Shown: one piece after another, positions 30,988 through 42,513 of the stretch
Position numbering within the stretch: position 1 is the stretch's first letter
Layout: each line of letters starts with the position of its first letter
DNA from: Trichomonas tenax
Lineage: Eukaryota > Parabasalia > Trichomonadida > Trichomonadidae
Length of the DNA stretch: 64,000 nucleotides
Reading direction: 5' to 3'
Assembly: GCA_023091735.1 (NCBI GenBank)
Contig: JALKBU010000002.1
Location: 1-64,000, forward strand
The notes under the pieces: model-generated
Seen by the model: only the letters and a program-made list of their open reading frames with translations
The model's database searches: none
What the model was told of the DNA's origin: nothing
Position numbers and translations under genes: made by a program

Positions 30988-31719
30988 TCAAAGTGCTGAG
31001 CGGCTAAAAATCGGACTTGCAAGGTATTGGAGCATCTTGGCGGTCTGAGGGGACTGCAGAAATCCAGCTGGCATTGGAGACTGGAATGTAACCCCACTCG
31101 AAAGATTTGCTGCATCAATAAATGCTTTCTTCTGCTGATTCTTGAAGTTGTCAACAGCAGTTCTAAAGGATGTCGTTGCTTTAACAAGAGCATCCTTGAA
31201 TTGACTGTCGAGCATCGTTGTGTAGCCTCCATCGCAAAAATCACTGTGTTCGCTGTGGAATTTTCTGTATCCACCATCGAGAATGTAAACTTCTGGGTAA
31301 TACAAGTTCGGATAGTCATTGGAATCGCGGTCAATGTTCCTAAATATCGAAGCCATTTGCGGTCCTCTATTATGTGAGAATTCGCAGTGGAAGACAATTA
31401 AAGAGTTCTGCATTGGCGTTTCGAAGAATAGTTGTTGAAAGATTTGTGGATCATTGACGTTTAAAGCGCCATTTATGTGTCCACCTTGATATTCGTAAGG
31501 ATAACGACAGTCAATGATGAAGAGCTTCTCAAAAAGTTCATCATATTTACCAGAAATGATGTCGACAAGAGTTTGTCCTGAAATTCTTGGAATCGGTCCA
31601 TTTCCTTCGATAATATGAATTCCTTCCTGATTCACGCGCTCTGAGTTCTTGTTTGGTGAGAAGTCAAGTTCTGGAATGGGAATTCCAAACTTGATTGGCG
31701 ATTTAAATGGAGATTTCAT
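30988..31719 (-). CDS. CDC25-type dual-specificity phosphatase
   Basis: A 243-residue protein with a rhodanese/CDC25 fold at about 42-170. ISGQTLVDIISGKY opens the domain and FIIDCRYPYEYQGGHINGA is the family signature. The active-site loop HCEFSHNRGP gives catalytic Cys112 and Arg118, in exact CX5R spacing. YILDGGYRKFHSEH completes the domain. The N-terminus is short, with SPFKSP-type sites that could be phosphorylated by CDKs. CDC25 removes inhibitory phosphates from the CDK Thr-Tyr pair and drives mitotic entry. The first ATG is preceded by a TTTGATAAAACGT stretch. Confidence 0.88.
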   Translation of the reverse strand: MKSPFKSPIKFGIPIPELDFSPNKNSERVNQEGIHIIEGNGPIPRISGQTLVDIISGKYDELFEKLFIIDCRYPYEYQGGHINGALNVNDPQIFQQLFFETPMQNSLIVFHCEFSHNRGPQMASIFRNIDRDSNDYPNLYYPEVYILDGGYRKFHSEHSDFCDGGYTTMLDSQFKDALVKATTSFRTAVDNFKNQQKKAFIDAANLSSGVTFQSPMPAGFLQSPQTAKMLQYLASPIFSRSAL

Positions 31720-32040
31720 TTTTTTGGTGTTTATTAAACGTACGTTTTATCAAATTTGAACAACGTAAACATATCAAAAAATATTCAAAATTTCAACACA
31801 TAAAAAGCCAACAATTTACATTTCTTTTCGATTCTACAGATCCACATAGACCTAGTTCATGTATATGCTGCTCCTTTATTGCATAGAATTTAAAAGATAA
31901 AGTCTGAAAAATCACTTTTGTATTGTTTAAATTTTGCCAAATAAATTATTTTACACGACATACATTACACCCGTATTTAAAAGTGACAACAATAAAATTG
32001 ACATTCTAAAGTTAACCTTTTCAACCAAAAATAATTTCTT
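31720..32040. other. intergenic between divergent loci
   Basis: Contains TTTTACACGACAT and AAAAGTGACAAC motif variants near 31951 and 31980. No gene seen. Confidence 0.4.
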
Positions 32041-32975
32041 GGGAGCTTCATTTAACTGACAGAATTGATGCATGGTTCCACTATTATGGAGCTACTCCAC
32101 AAACTGTTGTAGTTGGCGATAATCCAAATTATGCAATCGATAATAATAATAATCTCGAATTTAAAAATTGCCATTTCTTTGTCTGCTTAAGCGGCGCAAT
32201 TTAAATCGATTCGATTCAAGTAAAAGTACTGACATCATATTCAATTTTTGAAAATTGTGTTAGTTCGCAAGGAGGTGCTATTAATATAACAAACATCTCT
32301 TCTTTTGTTCACTTTGGATGCTATATTACTTCATGTATTATAACATCTTACTTTGGATATGGAGCAGGACTGAAAGTTGTAACAAATTCACTTAAAATCG
32401 TCAATTACAAATTGCGGCAAAGCATCAACTTCAACCTTTGGTACTTATGCATTTGTGAGTGGAGAAACTAGCTGTGCAAATAATAATGTATCATTTAATC
32501 ATATAGATGGTGATGCGTTATCAAGCTTAGTAAATACCAAAAGAATATGGAAAAATTCATTTTTTTTCTCCAATAAAGCTATGACCGTTGATGGAGGAAT
32601 ATATTGTATAAGTTGTGATTTTAATGTATCTTATTGTAATATTTTGAATACTACAGTGCCAGGAAATAGATGGGCTCTGGTTTGCGCTCGATACGGTAAA
32701 TCAGCCATCGAAAAAGTGCTGTAATGTATAATAAAGTTGAATGCTATTTTGGAGGTGCTGATGGCGGCATTATTGATGTTATTGACTGTTCGATAGATAG
32801 AGTTTCCTATTGCGGGTCTCTTGTGACGACACGAGTTCTTATTCGTGAAACATTAACAATATATATTGAATACATCAAAAGAATTGAAGTATGCATGACA
32901 CCTCAGTGTTACTTTGATATCTATATTGTAAGAATATTTTCTGTTATATTCAATGTGATGATGAGTGGTATATAA
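32041..32975 (+). pseudogene. Pmp-like beta-helix surface protein, fragments
   Basis: Successive frames on the plus strand give pieces of a right-handed beta-helix protein: an opening YYGATPQTVVVGDNPNYAIDN and a repeat-like SSQGGAINITNISSFVHFGC with the GGAI motif typical of trichomonad Pmp-like proteins. Then come ETSCANNNVSFNHIDGDALS and FGGADGGIIDVIDCSIDRVSYC. At least three frameshifts or stops separate them, and both ends are missing, so it cannot make a protein. Such proteins are thought to be surface exposed. Its intact relatives would run over 1000 residues. Confidence 0.65.
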
Positions 32976-33085
32976 GCAAATTTCACTGATAAGATAGGAT
33001 TAAATTTAATGATTTTTTTATCAACAAATATGACAATTTCTTTTCTAACTCGGAATATTAAGCTCGAGTCTGTTTCTATTTGAGC

Positions 33086-33721
33086 TCAATGTGCCTTAAT
33101 TGTATGGCCATCATTATGCAAAGACATTATGATGTTTTTATTACCATCTCCAACTGCACGAACAAATGTTTGATCAGAAATTGCGCTCCCAAGCAATTTA
33201 ATAAATTTGTAGCATTTTTCTGATCCATATTTACATGCAATATCAATCAATGACATTTCTTTATCATCTTTTTGATCAACATCGAATGATTTTTTCGTTG
33301 CCTCTGCCTGGAGATCTTCAATTTTGTAGCATGTCACAGAGTGGAAAACAGTTCCAGGTGGATAAATGTTAATAATTTCATCAGCTTTTTTCTTATCAGA
33401 ATCGATAATATAAATCTCAAAACCGAAACCATTGAGGGCAATCATGAGGCCATAATTTTGAGGGTGATACTAAAATTTTTGCTTGTCATAAAGCATTTTG
33501 TAAAGATTATGTAAATATTGATTAACAAATTTTGGACGTATTTGTGAAGCACGCTCACTTAGAAACGCTACTGAAACAGCATTTACAGCATTTTCTTTAA
33601 TTTGTTCTTTTTCCAGTTGATTTTGTGTCAGTGATTTCATTATATCAATAGGAACTCTAAAGCGCTCTAAAATTTCTATATCTTCGATCCTCTTGAACAG
33701 TAAATCGACAAAAAAAGTCAT
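33086..33721 (-). pseudogene. ankyrin-family N-terminal domain, truncated, in-frame stop
   Basis: From an ATG at 33721 the frame reads 83 codons, meets a single TAG at 33470-33472, and continues in the same frame to 33086. The downstream part has the DUF3447-like block LIDIACKYGSEKCYKFIKLLG and FVRAVGDGNKNIIMSL. No ankyrin repeats follow, so it is both interrupted and truncated. This is the second ankyrin-type gene here broken by one in-frame stop. Confidence 0.65.
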
Positions 33722-34261
33722 TTTTTTTTACCAAATGTTAATGGTAAAATTCGAAAGTTTAATCATGATAGAATCGAATAGTCTTGTAACATCTAACTAA
33801 GACCCTTTTTACAGGGGTGTGCAAACTTAATAGTGGCGTGGAAAACTTCATAGTAGGCGGTTTTTTTGAATGTGGTTCATCAAAAAATTGAATAGTCCTA
33901 ATTGAATAGTCCTAATTCATGTAAACTATTTAATATATTGATTGACTTATTTCAATCAATCGCCTTCAATCACCCTGACTGTAAAATAATTTTGATATTC
34001 CATGACAAGAAATGCTATTTTTACGAAGCATTGGCTGTTTATGAATAGTTTATAAACTTATCGTATTATATTTATGACAATTTGTAAATCATCATTATTA
34101 TATTCAAAATGTCAAAAATCATGTTTTTTTATTTTAATCAGAAATAGCTTTTCTACATGCTTTGATTGGAATGAATTAATATACTTTAAAACAAACAGAG
34201 AAAACAAAAATAAGAATATATCCGCAAAATAAGATTCTATTTTCTATTAAATCGAATCAGA
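33722..34261. other. intergenic with 14-base tandem duplication
   Basis: TTGAATAGTCCTAA occurs twice in tandem near 33889-33917. Otherwise no gene was seen. Confidence 0.45.
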
Positions 34262-34903
34262 TTATATTGGTGTAAGTGATGGAACAACAATTCTTGAACG
34301 ATTAACTGCTTTAATATATTGCTCAAGAGAAGGAACTTCAGGCTGCTCTCTAACAAATGGACAAGGTTTGATGGCGGACGATATACTTGCTGTTGAGACC
34401 AGATGGTGATTTTTCAGTGCAAAATTTTGCTGGGCGGTGCATTCTTTATTAAATTGCCTTTGATTCTCGATTTCACTGGTTTCTACGTAGTAAGAGTCGA
34501 GCATGTGTGTCATTTCTTCGTTCTTTATTGCTTGTTCGGCAATGAATTGTTGATGTTTGTAGAAATCAAAAGTTCTTGTGCGTGTGTAATATCCTCTCCA
34601 CGATCTCTGTATTTTCATAGCCATTTGGTTATAATAACTCATTCTCTCATTCGAGATTTTATTTTGTCGAAGGATAGCGACAGCAGTTTTCGCCAGATTC
34701 CGCCTCCATGTACTCTGAATAAGCGTTGCGCACTCATTTAAGTGCCTTAATTTCTTTCGTTCCGAATGTCCTCTCCAAATTTTCTGTATTTTAACAGCTG
34801 CGTTGAATTCCTTTTCGCCATTAGCTTCTGCTTCGTCGATCATTTCGAAATACTGCTTGTAAAGACTGTTTCGATTGCGAAACAAAACTCCAAAAGCAGA
34901 CAT
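34262..34903 (-). CDS. IQ-motif protein of SPATA17 type
   Basis: A 213-residue protein with three IQ motifs that bind calmodulin or EF-hand light chains: AVKIQKIWRGHSERKKL (about 37-53), ATLIQSTWRRNLAK (60-73) and AMKIQRSWRGYYTRTR (95-110). A helix follows, then a conserved-looking KNHHLVSTASISSAIKPCPF segment, which matches the post-IQ region of SPATA17. SPATA17 homologues occur in flagellated eukaryotes and are axoneme associated. The order and spacing of the IQ motifs fit well. A GTTTACGTAAAC palindrome lies directly upstream of the ATG. Confidence 0.7.
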   Translation of the reverse strand: MSAFGVLFRNRNSLYKQYFEMIDEAEANGEKEFNAAVKIQKIWRGHSERKKLRHLNECATLIQSTWRRNLAKTAVAILRQNKISNERMSYYNQMAMKIQRSWRGYYTRTRTFDFYKHQQFIAEQAIKNEEMTHMLDSYYVETSEIENQRQFNKECTAQQNFALKNHHLVSTASISSAIKPCPFVREQPEVPSLEQYIKAVNRSRIVVPSLTPI

Positions 34904-35980
34904 TTTTTTTCTGTTTACGTAAACGTTAGTATTTTTTTTCTATATATTATAATTAAACTTCGAAAATCCAATTTTTGCGAGTTAAGATTAGGGCGATAAT
35001 GTAGGTCATAATAGTTTCACTTTTTGCAATATAACTAGCCACATAATTTAACTATAAATATTTTGAAAAATTATCAAAATATATCATAAAAATAAAAATA
35101 TAATAGGATATTATTTTGAAGAAAAATCAAATAAAAGCTTGAATTTAATAAAAAGGGGAACTCTTTTTTCTCAAAACAATTTGGCTTGATACTTTGGATA
35201 TAGCTTCTATAGGCATACGGAAACAATATATCTATGGAGTGCAAAACAATCCAATTTTGTAATTTCGAGATATGATGCGATGAAATCTCTCGAAATTTTG
35301 ATAACCTTATTTTAACGGACAGTCTTCGCAGCAGTTGAACATTGAACAATGCATGTTGGTTTGTTGCAATGAGCAATATAACTAACTGCATTAGGGGCAA
35401 AATACATTCAGTGAATAAATTAGTCTCAATTACTTATATTTCGTTTAAACACTTGAGTTTATACGCCAATACATTTATTAGTGCTATGATATTCATTTGA
35501 CATTCAGAAACAATCAGTTTTCCAATATACTTTTTAAAATGAATACCGTCACTTGCTTTTCGACCATTACAGTTCAACCAGGAATTTTGGGACTAAAAAA
35601 TAGCTTTCTCGTAATCTACAACTTTCTAGCATATTCTAATTAGCTATTCTTAATTTATAGCTTATATAAAACAATACTTTTAATGTTTTAGGTTAAAGTA
35701 TTACATTTTTGGAATGAATTCTAGTATTCGGATATTATTTAACGATAACATATATTTTTAAATAGTTCTTTGATTTCTACTACCTTTTTATATAATAGTG
35801 TTGAAGTCACATAAGGAAATATTAAATCCAGAGAAATCAAAAAATTGTGAACTCAGATAAATAGTTAAATTTACAGGGAAATGCACATAAGTTTATAATT
35901 TAATGCACGGGAAATACAAGATTTTTTATAAATAATGTCGGGAAAAAAATTTGGCGCGCATTTTTGAAAGAAACAGAAAA
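34904..35980. other. intergenic, nothing recognised
   Basis: About 1.1 kb of AT-rich DNA. One minus-strand open frame (35074-35400) has a random-looking composition and no support. Confidence 0.4.
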
Positions 35981-37362
35981 ATGTCATTCATATATTGCCC
36001 CAATTATAATGAAGCTGCTAAACCTTCTGATAGTGATTTATTAGAGGTAATAAATTCACTTCCAGGACAAATTGGTATACATTACTCAGAAAATGATGAA
36101 ATTTTATTATAAGAAGGCAAGCCATTGGACTATTTTGTATGGAAATGTTCATATGCGCCTAAAATAATAGAGTCATGCAATGCGATTGAATTGGATGCTA
36201 CATTTTGTATAAATATATCCTTATATGCCCGCATGCTATTATCCACAATCAAGGATATCCCCTTGGCTGTTATTTGGGAAAATCCGAGAAAGAAAAAGCC
36301 TATGAAATTACATATCAGAATATCTTTCAAGGAGGTTATGTTTCACAAAAGCCATTTATCAATGATTTTGGCACCGGCTTAAATGCATTCTTTAAGAACC
36401 ACAAATTCAAAGTTTATTATTGTATTAGACACTACCTAAATAGGCTAGGTGCCAATATAACGCTCTGAACTTTGGGCCAATATATCATATATAGTGCAAA
36501 TTTGATTGAATATCAAAAGAGGTTCACAAGATATAAGCCTATCGTCAAAATGCAATTCCAAAAGGGTCTCCTTACATCAGCGCAATATGCCGCATTTAAA
36601 GAATTGAAAACAAAGAAAAATGAGTTGGCGATATTTTTGCGCAATTCACAAATTACATGTTCCAACCATATCGAATCCTTCCACTCACACATCAATGCTG
36701 TTGTCAAAGACATTCGATTAATCAACGAAAAGATCCGAGAGATATTTAAATATATAATCGCTAGAGGTGAACAGGCGAGTATGCCCTCAAAAGAAAATGC
36801 TTTGCAAGAATTCAGACCTCTAAAAAATATCAATGAATCTTTGTCAAAAAATGCCACGACATTATCGAAAACCAGAATCTGCCCACTTTGCGACAGATCA
36901 ACTATTATTGCAAAATATGGGGTTTATATTCCATGTGCACATTGCGTTCATCACTGGAATGCTCGAGAAATTGCAACACCAAAAGGAATAACATTGCCAA
37001 AAATTGAGTATTATTATCCCATGAAAGTCTTCAATCTAGATATGCGTAATTCAAAAGGAAATGATGAAAGTAATCAGCCAAGAACACCAGTGTGCATAAG
37101 TATACCATCTGATATATTTAAACGAGATACTGAAGCCGAAGAAGAATTGTTCAAGTTAGTGCAGATAATGCTCAAAATTCCGTATTTAGCATCATATTAT
37201 ATGTGCATACATGAATGCAGAATATTGATTTGGGAAGGAAAGCATGACCAGCATTATTTCCAATATATCATGGATTCTCTAACAAAGGTCCAAGACTTTG
37301 TTGCAAACAATAAAGATAGATATGAAGCGTTTGTGAATAATTATGTTATCAAAATTGAATAA
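35981..37362 (+). pseudogene. MULE-type transposase relic
   Basis: Starts at an ATG in 35981 and is broken by a TAA at 36110, a frameshift near 36225 and a TGA at 36466. The last 296 codons are open. Joined only conceptually, the pieces show a MULE-like order: VIELDATF-type first Asp (IELDATFCINIS), GYPLGCYLGKSEKEKAYE, GTGLNAFFKNHKFKVYYCIRH (the C-x-x-H region) and SNHIESFHSHIN (the late Glu). A Cys/His zinc-binding segment CPLCDR..CAHCVHHW follows near residue 130 of the last block. It is a dead transposase gene or a domesticated remnant. No terminal repeats were found. Confidence 0.6.
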
Positions 37363-37479
37363 ATATATTTTATTGTCTTAATAGTTTTTAGTGACTTAAT
37401 AACTTGATGAGATTTAAAACTATATTTATAGTCTTAATAGTCAGGTACTTTAGGAATTCAGTCCCTAACACTCCATAGG

Positions 37480-37775
37480 AAGTCTCTGTCATTCCAGATG
37501 CAATATCTAATCTTTCGGATGTAATAGCCAAAACTCCATATGGAATTTTGAACACTCGACATTCATTCACTAACATTCCACATCCAATATCTAAAACACC
37601 AGATGCAATCCCTCACATTCTAAATGCAATATCTAAACCACCACATTCAATATATAACATTCGACTTGCAATATCTAAAACATCACTTGCAATATATAAA
37701 ACACCAAAGTCAATATCTAAAACGCCACATCCAATATCTAAAACACCACTTGCAATATCTATAACACACTGTTTA
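37480..37775 (+). repeat. 21-base minisatellite
   Basis: About a dozen diverged tandem units of the form CAATATCTAAAACACCACTTG. Being a multiple of three, the array is open in one frame and reads as ISKTPHP-like heptads, but it lacks gene context; the coding reading is probably incidental. Confidence 0.7.
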
Positions 37776-38154
37776 ATTCACTCTGTTCAGTTGAAAATGT
37801 CAAATGATAAATATCTAACACAAAAACGCTATGAACAACTATACTTCAATCCAATGTGTCTAAATATGTATGGAATTAAATAAATCTGATTGAAATTTAC
37901 ATGTTTATGTTAATTTAAAGCAGAATTGCGCATTTCTGTATTTTTCTAGCTAATCCAAAGTTCAAATTAGCTCATTTGAGCACATACTCGCGTGGCTATC
38001 ATTAAAATTCTATAATGATATTAGATCGTAAAATATATATATAAACGCAATATTTCATTATGTAGGAAAGGAGTCGAATATATGTATGCTGTAGGTATAA
38101 TTTCATGCTTGCTAGTGTCTAAAGTATAATATTTATCCAAAAATAGAAAATCTC
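37776..38154. other. intergenic, nothing recognised
   Basis: AT-rich spacer between the minisatellite and repeat R6. Confidence 0.4.
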
Positions 38155-38355
38155 ATCAAAAAAGATCAATTTCTAGCACGAACACTCCAGAACAACAAAT
38201 ATCTTATGCTTAAAATTGATCTTTTTTATGAGATCTTTTAACAGATAACAAACATGGCATGCTATTAGGCAAATAAAGCGAGTAAATTGATAGATAAATC
38301 GACTCCCTGATGTTGCTATATCACCCTGTGTCCTAGGAAACTCAGAGAGTATGAC
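38155..38355 (-). repeat. multi-hairpin repeat, decayed copy R6
   Basis: A partial, reverse-oriented copy. It contains GATCAATTTCTAGCACGAAC opposite AAATTGATCTTTT, then ATGGCATGCTATTAGGC, AATAAAGCGAG and a remnant of the GTAGAAAATG hairpin region. Only some arms still pair. Confidence 0.55.
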
Positions 38356-38390
38356 ATCAATCATTCACATTTTATCATCATTATCATATA

Positions 38391-38470
38391 AATTTCCTTT
38401 ATCAATTGCAATTAAAATGAATTCTCTAGAAATTGCTGAATATCTAAAATCCAAAGGTGCTATTGAATGA
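38391..38470 (+). pseudogene. ankyrin repeat C-terminal scrap
   Basis: Reads PLSIAIKMNSLEIAEYLKSK then GAIE and a TGA stop: the final ankyrin repeat of a trichomonad ankyrin protein. Nothing upstream continues it. It lies directly after R6. Confidence 0.6.
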
Positions 38471-39168
38471 ACATTCAACTCAGTGTTCTATATTATTAAA
38501 CCAAAATATTTACAATATATTTATCTTCTTGAATTGGTCATTCGTAATGCATATAAACTCACTGTTTCACAACTTCATCATGGAAGCTCAATGCTATAAG
38601 ATGAAAATTATATCTAATTTTTAAGTTGACCTTTCAAAAAATTACCCATTTTTACAAAATCATCTGCTTTTATATAATTAGATTTCTCGGGACATTTTCG
38701 ATATCAACTGAGGGGGTATATGCAACTGCTTTATTAAATAAAAATTGGTGATTAATCAAGTAAATTTCGAGAAAATGCTGTTTTTCTAAAATGAACATTC
38801 TTTGATCAATATCTCTTTATCTGAGTAATATAGAAAAATTGCAAAGGTAACATATATGTAATTTTTAGTAGAAATTAGAATGAATTGTGTTTTGTAACAT
38901 TTTGTTGAGTTTTTCGTTATTTAGCATAAACAACATATTCTAATTATATTTCTGTCAACTAAATTTATTTTATTGTTTGAATATCTGACCAGCATTTCTT
39001 TGTTCATAACTGCTCAACTAAATATTATTACAAGATTTCTTCCTAGTTTGTTTTCTAATATTTGCGAGAATTAATGGAAAACAACATAAATTTTCGATCT
39101 AAGAATAAACATAGTATTTATTTTGAAATAACAACACATATAAAATTCATAAGAATATTATTTTGAGC
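38471..39168. other. intergenic, nothing recognised
   Basis: AT-rich, no gene seen. Confidence 0.4.
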
Positions 39169-39640
39169 TACTCAGATTTGAAGTATTCTAATATGCTTGA
39201 TGACAGTTTGGATATCGATTCATCTTCAGATTATAATAACTCTTCTAAATTACCTTGATAATTATCATTAATTTCTTCAAACACAGCTTTGTTAATGATC
39301 ATTTTAGAGCATTTAATGAGCTTCAACATTATTTCTAATACAACCACAATCATTTCATCATTTTCTCAATCAAGATATGGGAATATTGGTAAAAAGTTAT
39401 TATGATTGATAAATTCTTCAATTGTTACTGAAGGAGCAATCGAAAATATAGAGTTCAGGCAATAAAGAAATGCTTTCGAGAGTATCATTGAGTTATTCTT
39501 AATTTGAATCAATATCTCATTAATTATTTCGGGAAATACATAAACATCTAAATCAAATCCAATACCATTGATGAGTTTTGTCAATATCTGATAACAAACT
39601 GCTAATAACTCACTTGTTTTTTTTGTAAAGAGATTTTTAC
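39169..39640 (-). pseudogene. ARM/HEAT-like protein remnant
   Basis: On the minus strand one frame reads SELLAVCYQILTKLINGIGF, VFPEIINEILIQIKNNS and FLYCLNSIFSIAPSVTIEEF, stops at a TGA, then continues MIVVVLEIMLKLIKCSKMII to a TAA and an acidic tail ending in TAG. The helical pattern resembles armadillo/HEAT repeats of trichomonad importin-like families. Two in-frame stops and a missing N-terminus make it a relic; the family is a guess. Confidence 0.4.
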
Positions 39641-40080
39641 ATTCTTATAACACGAAATGAGCGATAACATACTTATATATAACTTTATTGAGATCCAACT
39701 AACACATATTTAATGTCTATTCACATAATGAGAAATCACCTCATGATATTTATGTAAATGTTAGACAATACTCTATTTACTGCCTCACATCATTCCTAAG
39801 TAAGCTGTCATTGAAATAGTAATGCAATTAGACATATTTTCATCAATCTGCTTAACAATCTTTTTTTATTCCTTTTTGAGTGGGAAGTAAGACATGAATT
39901 TCCTCCAGCAATAACAGATTTCAAAAGCTAATCCAAGATATCATGATATCATGCTGCCAAAACACTTTATTTTGACAAACATATTTTAATTGAACATTTT
40001 TTTGATCAATGCTGTCATATAATGATATTAAAGATGTACTGTTATTTATATGTATAATTTATATATATAAAGCAAAAAAA
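39641..40080. other. intergenic, nothing recognised
   Basis: AT-rich; nothing found. An extension of the ARM-like relic cannot be excluded. Confidence 0.35.
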
Positions 40081-42513
40081 TTAAAGAGAAGAAAACAATT
40101 CGCGCGCTGCAGCCTTCACAAGCGGTAGTGACTGTTGGTTTGTTCCATTGATAATGATATTAATGTTTCCTCTGTCGTGCTGTAAGTCACACAAGAAGTC
40201 ACCAACTGTTGTCTTGAATGTAACTCTAGTAATGTTTTGGTTCCTTCCAACAACATAAATGTTTCTCTGAGCGAATTCCTCCTGCTTCGCAACTTGGCAG
40301 CCTTCAAGGGTTGCCTGCTCCTTGAACTGGAGTCCATCGAAGCCGTTTGTGAGCTGTCCATCTCCCATTGTGACGCATTGTATTGGAAGACTATCTGTGC
40401 CAAATACAGCTCCCATTGAAGTGTTCATAGCAATCTGGAGCTGAAGTTTAGCCATGTCACTCCTCTGGGTATCGTACTTGATTGGGATCTTGACTTCACT
40501 AGCGCCAAACTCCAGTGACTCTGGGAAGTTCGGCTGTCCATTCAATGTGATACCTAATGCATTAGTGTTAATAGCGAATTGGAATCCTGTGATCGGAGAG
40601 CCAACCTTGTTAACGATCCTGACGTACATAGCGTTCTTGTCGTAATCAGCATACATATCTAAGAACTGGCATTCCTCCGGCCCCAAAGCACCCTGGATCC
40701 AGATTCTAACTGGATGCCAATTGCGTGCAGAGATGTCATCATCATTATCACTCTCATCTTCTGGGACGAATCTAACTCTTCTCACGAAGTCTGATGGGAC
40801 GATGTGCAAAACACCAGAAACTGTACCCATGTTCCTGATGAGTTCAGCAAGAATGGCTTCATCGTATCTAACGCCGGAGTGGACAACTGTATCCTTCGGG
40901 AAAACAACGACATCCTTAGCAATGGAAGCTTCGGAGCTCAATAAGCGCCAATAAACTAAGGCACGGTTCTTGACGTCTGGGCAGTTTCCATCTTTTGTAG
41001 CTTCTGTAAGGATGAACTGAAGCTGGTCTTTTGTTTGCTCTGGTCTTTCAACATAAACTTTGACCAAGCTGGAGATGATCTGGAGCTGAACGAGTGGTTC
41101 CTCATCGTGGAATGTATCCAAGTATGGATCTAAGATGTCATCGACATTCTCAATGATGTGGCAGTATTCACCTAAAATCCAGATACCAGCAGCCTTAGCG
41201 CGCGGTGCCTTGATTGTATCGAGGCCATGGCACACTGTGCCGATGACTGATTCGAAGACACCTGGATATTTACGCAATATATCTGTCATGACAATGATGG
41301 ACTCTTCAAGTGCGTAGTCAGCCTTACCTTGAACAAGAGTGACAAGAATATCGACGCAACGACGAGCAGCAGCTTCGATCTTGATAGCGATTTGACCGAT
41401 GGCTCTAATTGATTTCTGAACGAAAGCAACATCAACAGAGTTGCTATACTCCTGGAGTTCATCGAGAACAAGCTGCGCTGTCTGCTGGCCGCAGATAGTA
41501 ACAATGATATCGAGTTTCTCCATCTTTACGTAAGATGGATCGTTGTACTTGCAGAAGAAAACGCGAATCTCCTTTGAGAGCGCCTTTGGGTACTTCAGGA
41601 CGAACAGAGAAATTGTGCGTAAAATAACATACTGAACTTCGTATTCAGCTGAAGTAACCAATGTAATGAAAGGAGGAATGATCTGTGGGAATAGTTCAGC
41701 TGGATTACGTGCATCGTGCTCCATGAACTGGAAGATGCATTTGAATGAGCCAATGACAACAGCCGGATTTGAGTGCTTTAAGAATGGAATGAGACGGTCA
41801 ATTAAGAAAGAAGCGTCATCACTTGATGTAGGAGTGTACCTTGCGAGGGCATCAAGTAAAATTGTCTGGCATTCTTCAGAGCAAGCGCTGAAAGCAGATA
41901 AAATCGGGCCAATCGTATCAGAGTTGAGTTCGAATATCGGAGAAGTACGGCGTTCATTAATTTCGAATATTGCTGCTGTGCAATTTGAAACAACCATCGG
42001 ATTATCATCTTTTAATAATTTCAACATGTCATTAAACAGGCCAGCGTTCTCAACAGCCTCCGGTACGAAGTCATAAAGCTTGGCAACACTGAACACCGCC
42101 GTTTTTCTGACATATGGGTCTGGATCCGAAAGAGTCTTTTTAAGTGGAGTAATCATGTGCTCAGCGACGTTTTCCAGCTTGATTCGGGACATAGTCCTAA
42201 TCGCGAGCGCTCGAACAATTGGGTTGCTGTCGGAAGAGTCTTGAATAAATGTATTGACGGCCATAATCGCTTGTTCAGGCTCCTGCGTTGAATATTGGAC
42301 GAGATATAAGTATGTGAGCTTTTTTAGCTCAAGATCCGGGGTTTTAACGCAGCGTAACATTGATGCGAAAAGGGATTGAACATTTTCTCCAGCACGCATC
42401 AACGCAACGCATTTTTTTGCTGCTTGTTTCCTTTTGTAGGGGTCATTCCCTTCGAGCTGGTCTCTTAAGGTGGCAATTTCGCCCTTTGATTCACCTTGAA
42501 AGATGCTCGACAT
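40081..42513 (-). CDS. AP complex beta-adaptin (AP-1/AP-2 beta type)
   Basis: An 810-residue large subunit of a clathrin adaptor. KGEIATLRDQLEGNDPYKRK and AAKKCVALMRAGENVQSLF open the HEAT-repeat trunk, and LELKKLTYLYLVQYSTQEPE with NPIVRALAIRTMSRI are hallmark beta-adaptin blocks. The trunk extends to about residue 540. A short acidic hinge near 590 (DESDNDDD) and a beta-sandwich and platform appendage (about 610-810) follow; they bind clathrin or accessory proteins. It is shorter than animal beta subunits (about 940) because the hinge is reduced. I chose the Met at 42513 over the one at 42582, since family members start just before KGEI. It acts in vesicle formation at the trans-Golgi or plasma membrane. 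Confidence 0.92.
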   Translation of the reverse strand: MSSIFQGESKGEIATLRDQLEGNDPYKRKQAAKKCVALMRAGENVQSLFASMLRCVKTPDLELKKLTYLYLVQYSTQEPEQAIMAVNTFIQDSSDSNPIVRALAIRTMSRIKLENVAEHMITPLKKTLSDPDPYVRKTAVFSVAKLYDFVPEAVENAGLFNDMLKLLKDDNPMVVSNCTAAIFEINERRTSPIFELNSDTIGPILSAFSACSEECQTILLDALARYTPTSSDDASFLIDRLIPFLKHSNPAVVIGSFKCIFQFMEHDARNPAELFPQIIPPFITLVTSAEYEVQYVILRTISLFVLKYPKALSKEIRVFFCKYNDPSYVKMEKLDIIVTICGQQTAQLVLDELQEYSNSVDVAFVQKSIRAIGQIAIKIEAAARRCVDILVTLVQGKADYALEESIIVMTDILRKYPGVFESVIGTVCHGLDTIKAPRAKAAGIWILGEYCHIIENVDDILDPYLDTFHDEEPLVQLQIISSLVKVYVERPEQTKDQLQFILTEATKDGNCPDVKNRALVYWRLLSSEASIAKDVVVFPKDTVVHSGVRYDEAILAELIRNMGTVSGVLHIVPSDFVRRVRFVPEDESDNDDDISARNWHPVRIWIQGALGPEECQFLDMYADYDKNAMYVRIVNKVGSPITGFQFAINTNALGITLNGQPNFPESLEFGASEVKIPIKYDTQRSDMAKLQLQIAMNTSMGAVFGTDSLPIQCVTMGDGQLTNGFDGLQFKEQATLEGCQVAKQEEFAQRNIYVVGRNQNITRVTFKTTVGDFLCDLQHDRGNINIIINGTNQQSLPLVKAAARELFSSL

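Noticed and set aside
35074..35400. 108-codon minus-strand open frame
   Set aside because: Rich in Phe, Ile, Leu and Tyr as in random AT translation; no family or promoter motif.
37480..37775. Possible CRISPR array
   Set aside because: Units are tandem and contiguous without unique spacers, and the DNA is eukaryotic; it is a minisatellite.
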